NCBI GenBank assembly: GCA_902476665.1
Contig: CABSEO010000107.1
Span: forward strand, 1 to 6,741
DNA: 6,741 nucleotides
Reading direction: 5' to 3'
From: an uncultured Emergencia sp.
Lineage (GTDB): Bacteria; Bacillota; Clostridia; Peptostreptococcales; Anaerovoracaceae
Part shown: one piece after another, positions 6,168 through 6,741 of the stretch
How the letters are laid out: each line of letters opens with the position of its first letter
Position numbering within the stretch: the first letter of the stretch is position 1
Made by a program: the position numbers and the translations under genes
Notes under the pieces: generated by a model
Seen by the model: only the letters and a program-made list of their open reading frames with translations
The model's database searches: none
What the model was told of the DNA's origin: nothing

Positions 6168-6741
6168 AAAGAATATTAAATCGCTTTTTTATTGAAGGTT
6201 TTAGCGGTATGGCATACGGGCTGTTTACCACACTGGTACTGGGAACCGGGCTTTGTCAGATTTCCGGTCTTTTAGACGGGCAAGTGGCAGCGTTTTTGCT
6301 TCACCTGGGACAGCTTGCCATTGCTCTTACCGGAGCAGGCATTGGCATTGGTATGGCCTGCCGCCTGGAGGAAAGCTCTCTTGCCGCTCTTTCTGCTGCC
6401 ATTGCAGGGACTGTGGGAGCCTTTGCCAAAGAATTTGCTTCCGGAGCGCTTTTTCAGACAGAGGGAATCTCTTCTCTTGCTGAAAAAACAGAGCCTCTGG
6501 GGGCTTTTTTCGCAGCTTTTGCCGCCATTGAACTGGTACGCCTTATAGAGGGCAGAATCCGTTCTGACCTTGTACTTGCCCCTGCTGCCGGAATCCTGGG
6601 CGGCTCTCTTGTAGGCATTTGGGCAGGAATCCCTCTAAGTCATGGCATGGAATATCTGGGAAATGCAGTAAACTGGGCAGCGCAGCAAAAGCCTTTTCTC
6701 ATGGGTATGACCATATCCCTGCTGATGTGTATTTTCATCAC
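6164..6741 (+). CDS. PTS EIIC-like (PfoR-type) membrane protein, 3' end outside window
   Basis: The first 192 residues of an open frame that leaves the window. The protein is strongly hydrophobic, with likely membrane segments near residues 17-36, 47-66, 72-93, 111-128, 137-157 and 176-192. MKRILNRFFIEGFSGMAYGLFTTLVLGT, EPLGAFFAAFAAIELVRL, and GNAVNWAAQQKPFLMGM resemble the EIIC_2 family (PF13303), which includes the clostridial PfoR proteins. These look like sugar-permease EIIC subunits but often occur without matching EIIA/EIIB, so the substrate and even a transport role are uncertain. The start ATG overlaps the S1 gene stop (ATGA, 6164-6167). No clear ribosome site precedes it, so translation is probably coupled to the S1 gene. 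It is translated from the sequence directly; no in-frame stop occurs to the edge. Confidence 0.85.
   Translation, partial: MKRILNRFFIEGFSGMAYGLFTTLVLGTGLCQISGLLDGQVAAFLLHLGQLAIALTGAGIGIGMACRLEESSLAALSAAIAGTVGAFAKEFASGALFQTEGISSLAEKTEPLGAFFAAFAAIELVRLIEGRIRSDLVLAPAAGILGGSLVGIWAGIPLSHGMEYLGNAVNWAAQQKPFLMGMTISLLMCIFI

Noticed and set aside
6253..6548. Plus-strand frames of 76 and 77 codons near the right edge
   Set aside because: They lie in other frames of the EIIC-like gene, which is open through the whole stretch and has family-like sequence.

Overview
The window looks like chromosomal DNA of a low-to-moderate G+C Firmicute, most likely a gut clostridium of the Lachnospiraceae type. The grounds are a SAM-I (S-box) riboswitch ahead of metK, strong Shine-Dalgarno sites, a CBS-domain family II pyrophosphatase, and the style of the MurA and shikimate kinase-like proteins. 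The family-level placement is inferred from protein character, not from a database search. No mobile element, CRISPR array, tRNA or rRNA was seen.

Layout. From the left edge to about 5.36 kb every gene is on the minus strand. Read in transcription order from the right these are: a CBS-domain Mn-dependent inorganic pyrophosphatase (5363-3705), a flavin reductase-like protein (3680-3087), and a shikimate kinase-family gene broken by a frameshift (3080-2582). These three are packed with gaps of 24 and 6 bases and look like one operon. After a 221-base gap with a weak terminator, an extended -10 promoter and a leader of about 135 bases comes murA (2360-1068). A 266-base gap then holds a promoter, a complete SAM-I riboswitch and its terminator, followed by metK (801 to beyond the left edge). 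At about 5.4 kb a compact divergent promoter region starts a plus-strand operon: a two-S1-domain RNA-binding protein (5466-6167), overlapping by 4 bases a membrane protein of the PTS EIIC-like/PfoR type that runs off the right edge.

How the parts relate. MurA makes the first committed peptidoglycan precursor. MetK makes SAM and is switched off by SAM through its leader. The pyrophosphatase hydrolyses PPi, a product of many biosynthetic reactions including the MetK reaction (PPi plus Pi), and carries nucleotide-sensing CBS domains. No single pathway unites the minus-strand genes; they read as housekeeping genes.

The most notable points are the frameshifted kinase gene, whose product also departs from canonical shikimate kinase at substrate-binding positions; the fully readable antiterminator/terminator switch of the S box, which may also be the only terminator for murA; the interlocked divergent promoters with an inverted repeat; and the S1/EIIC-like overlapping pair. 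I found no convincing new multi-gene system.
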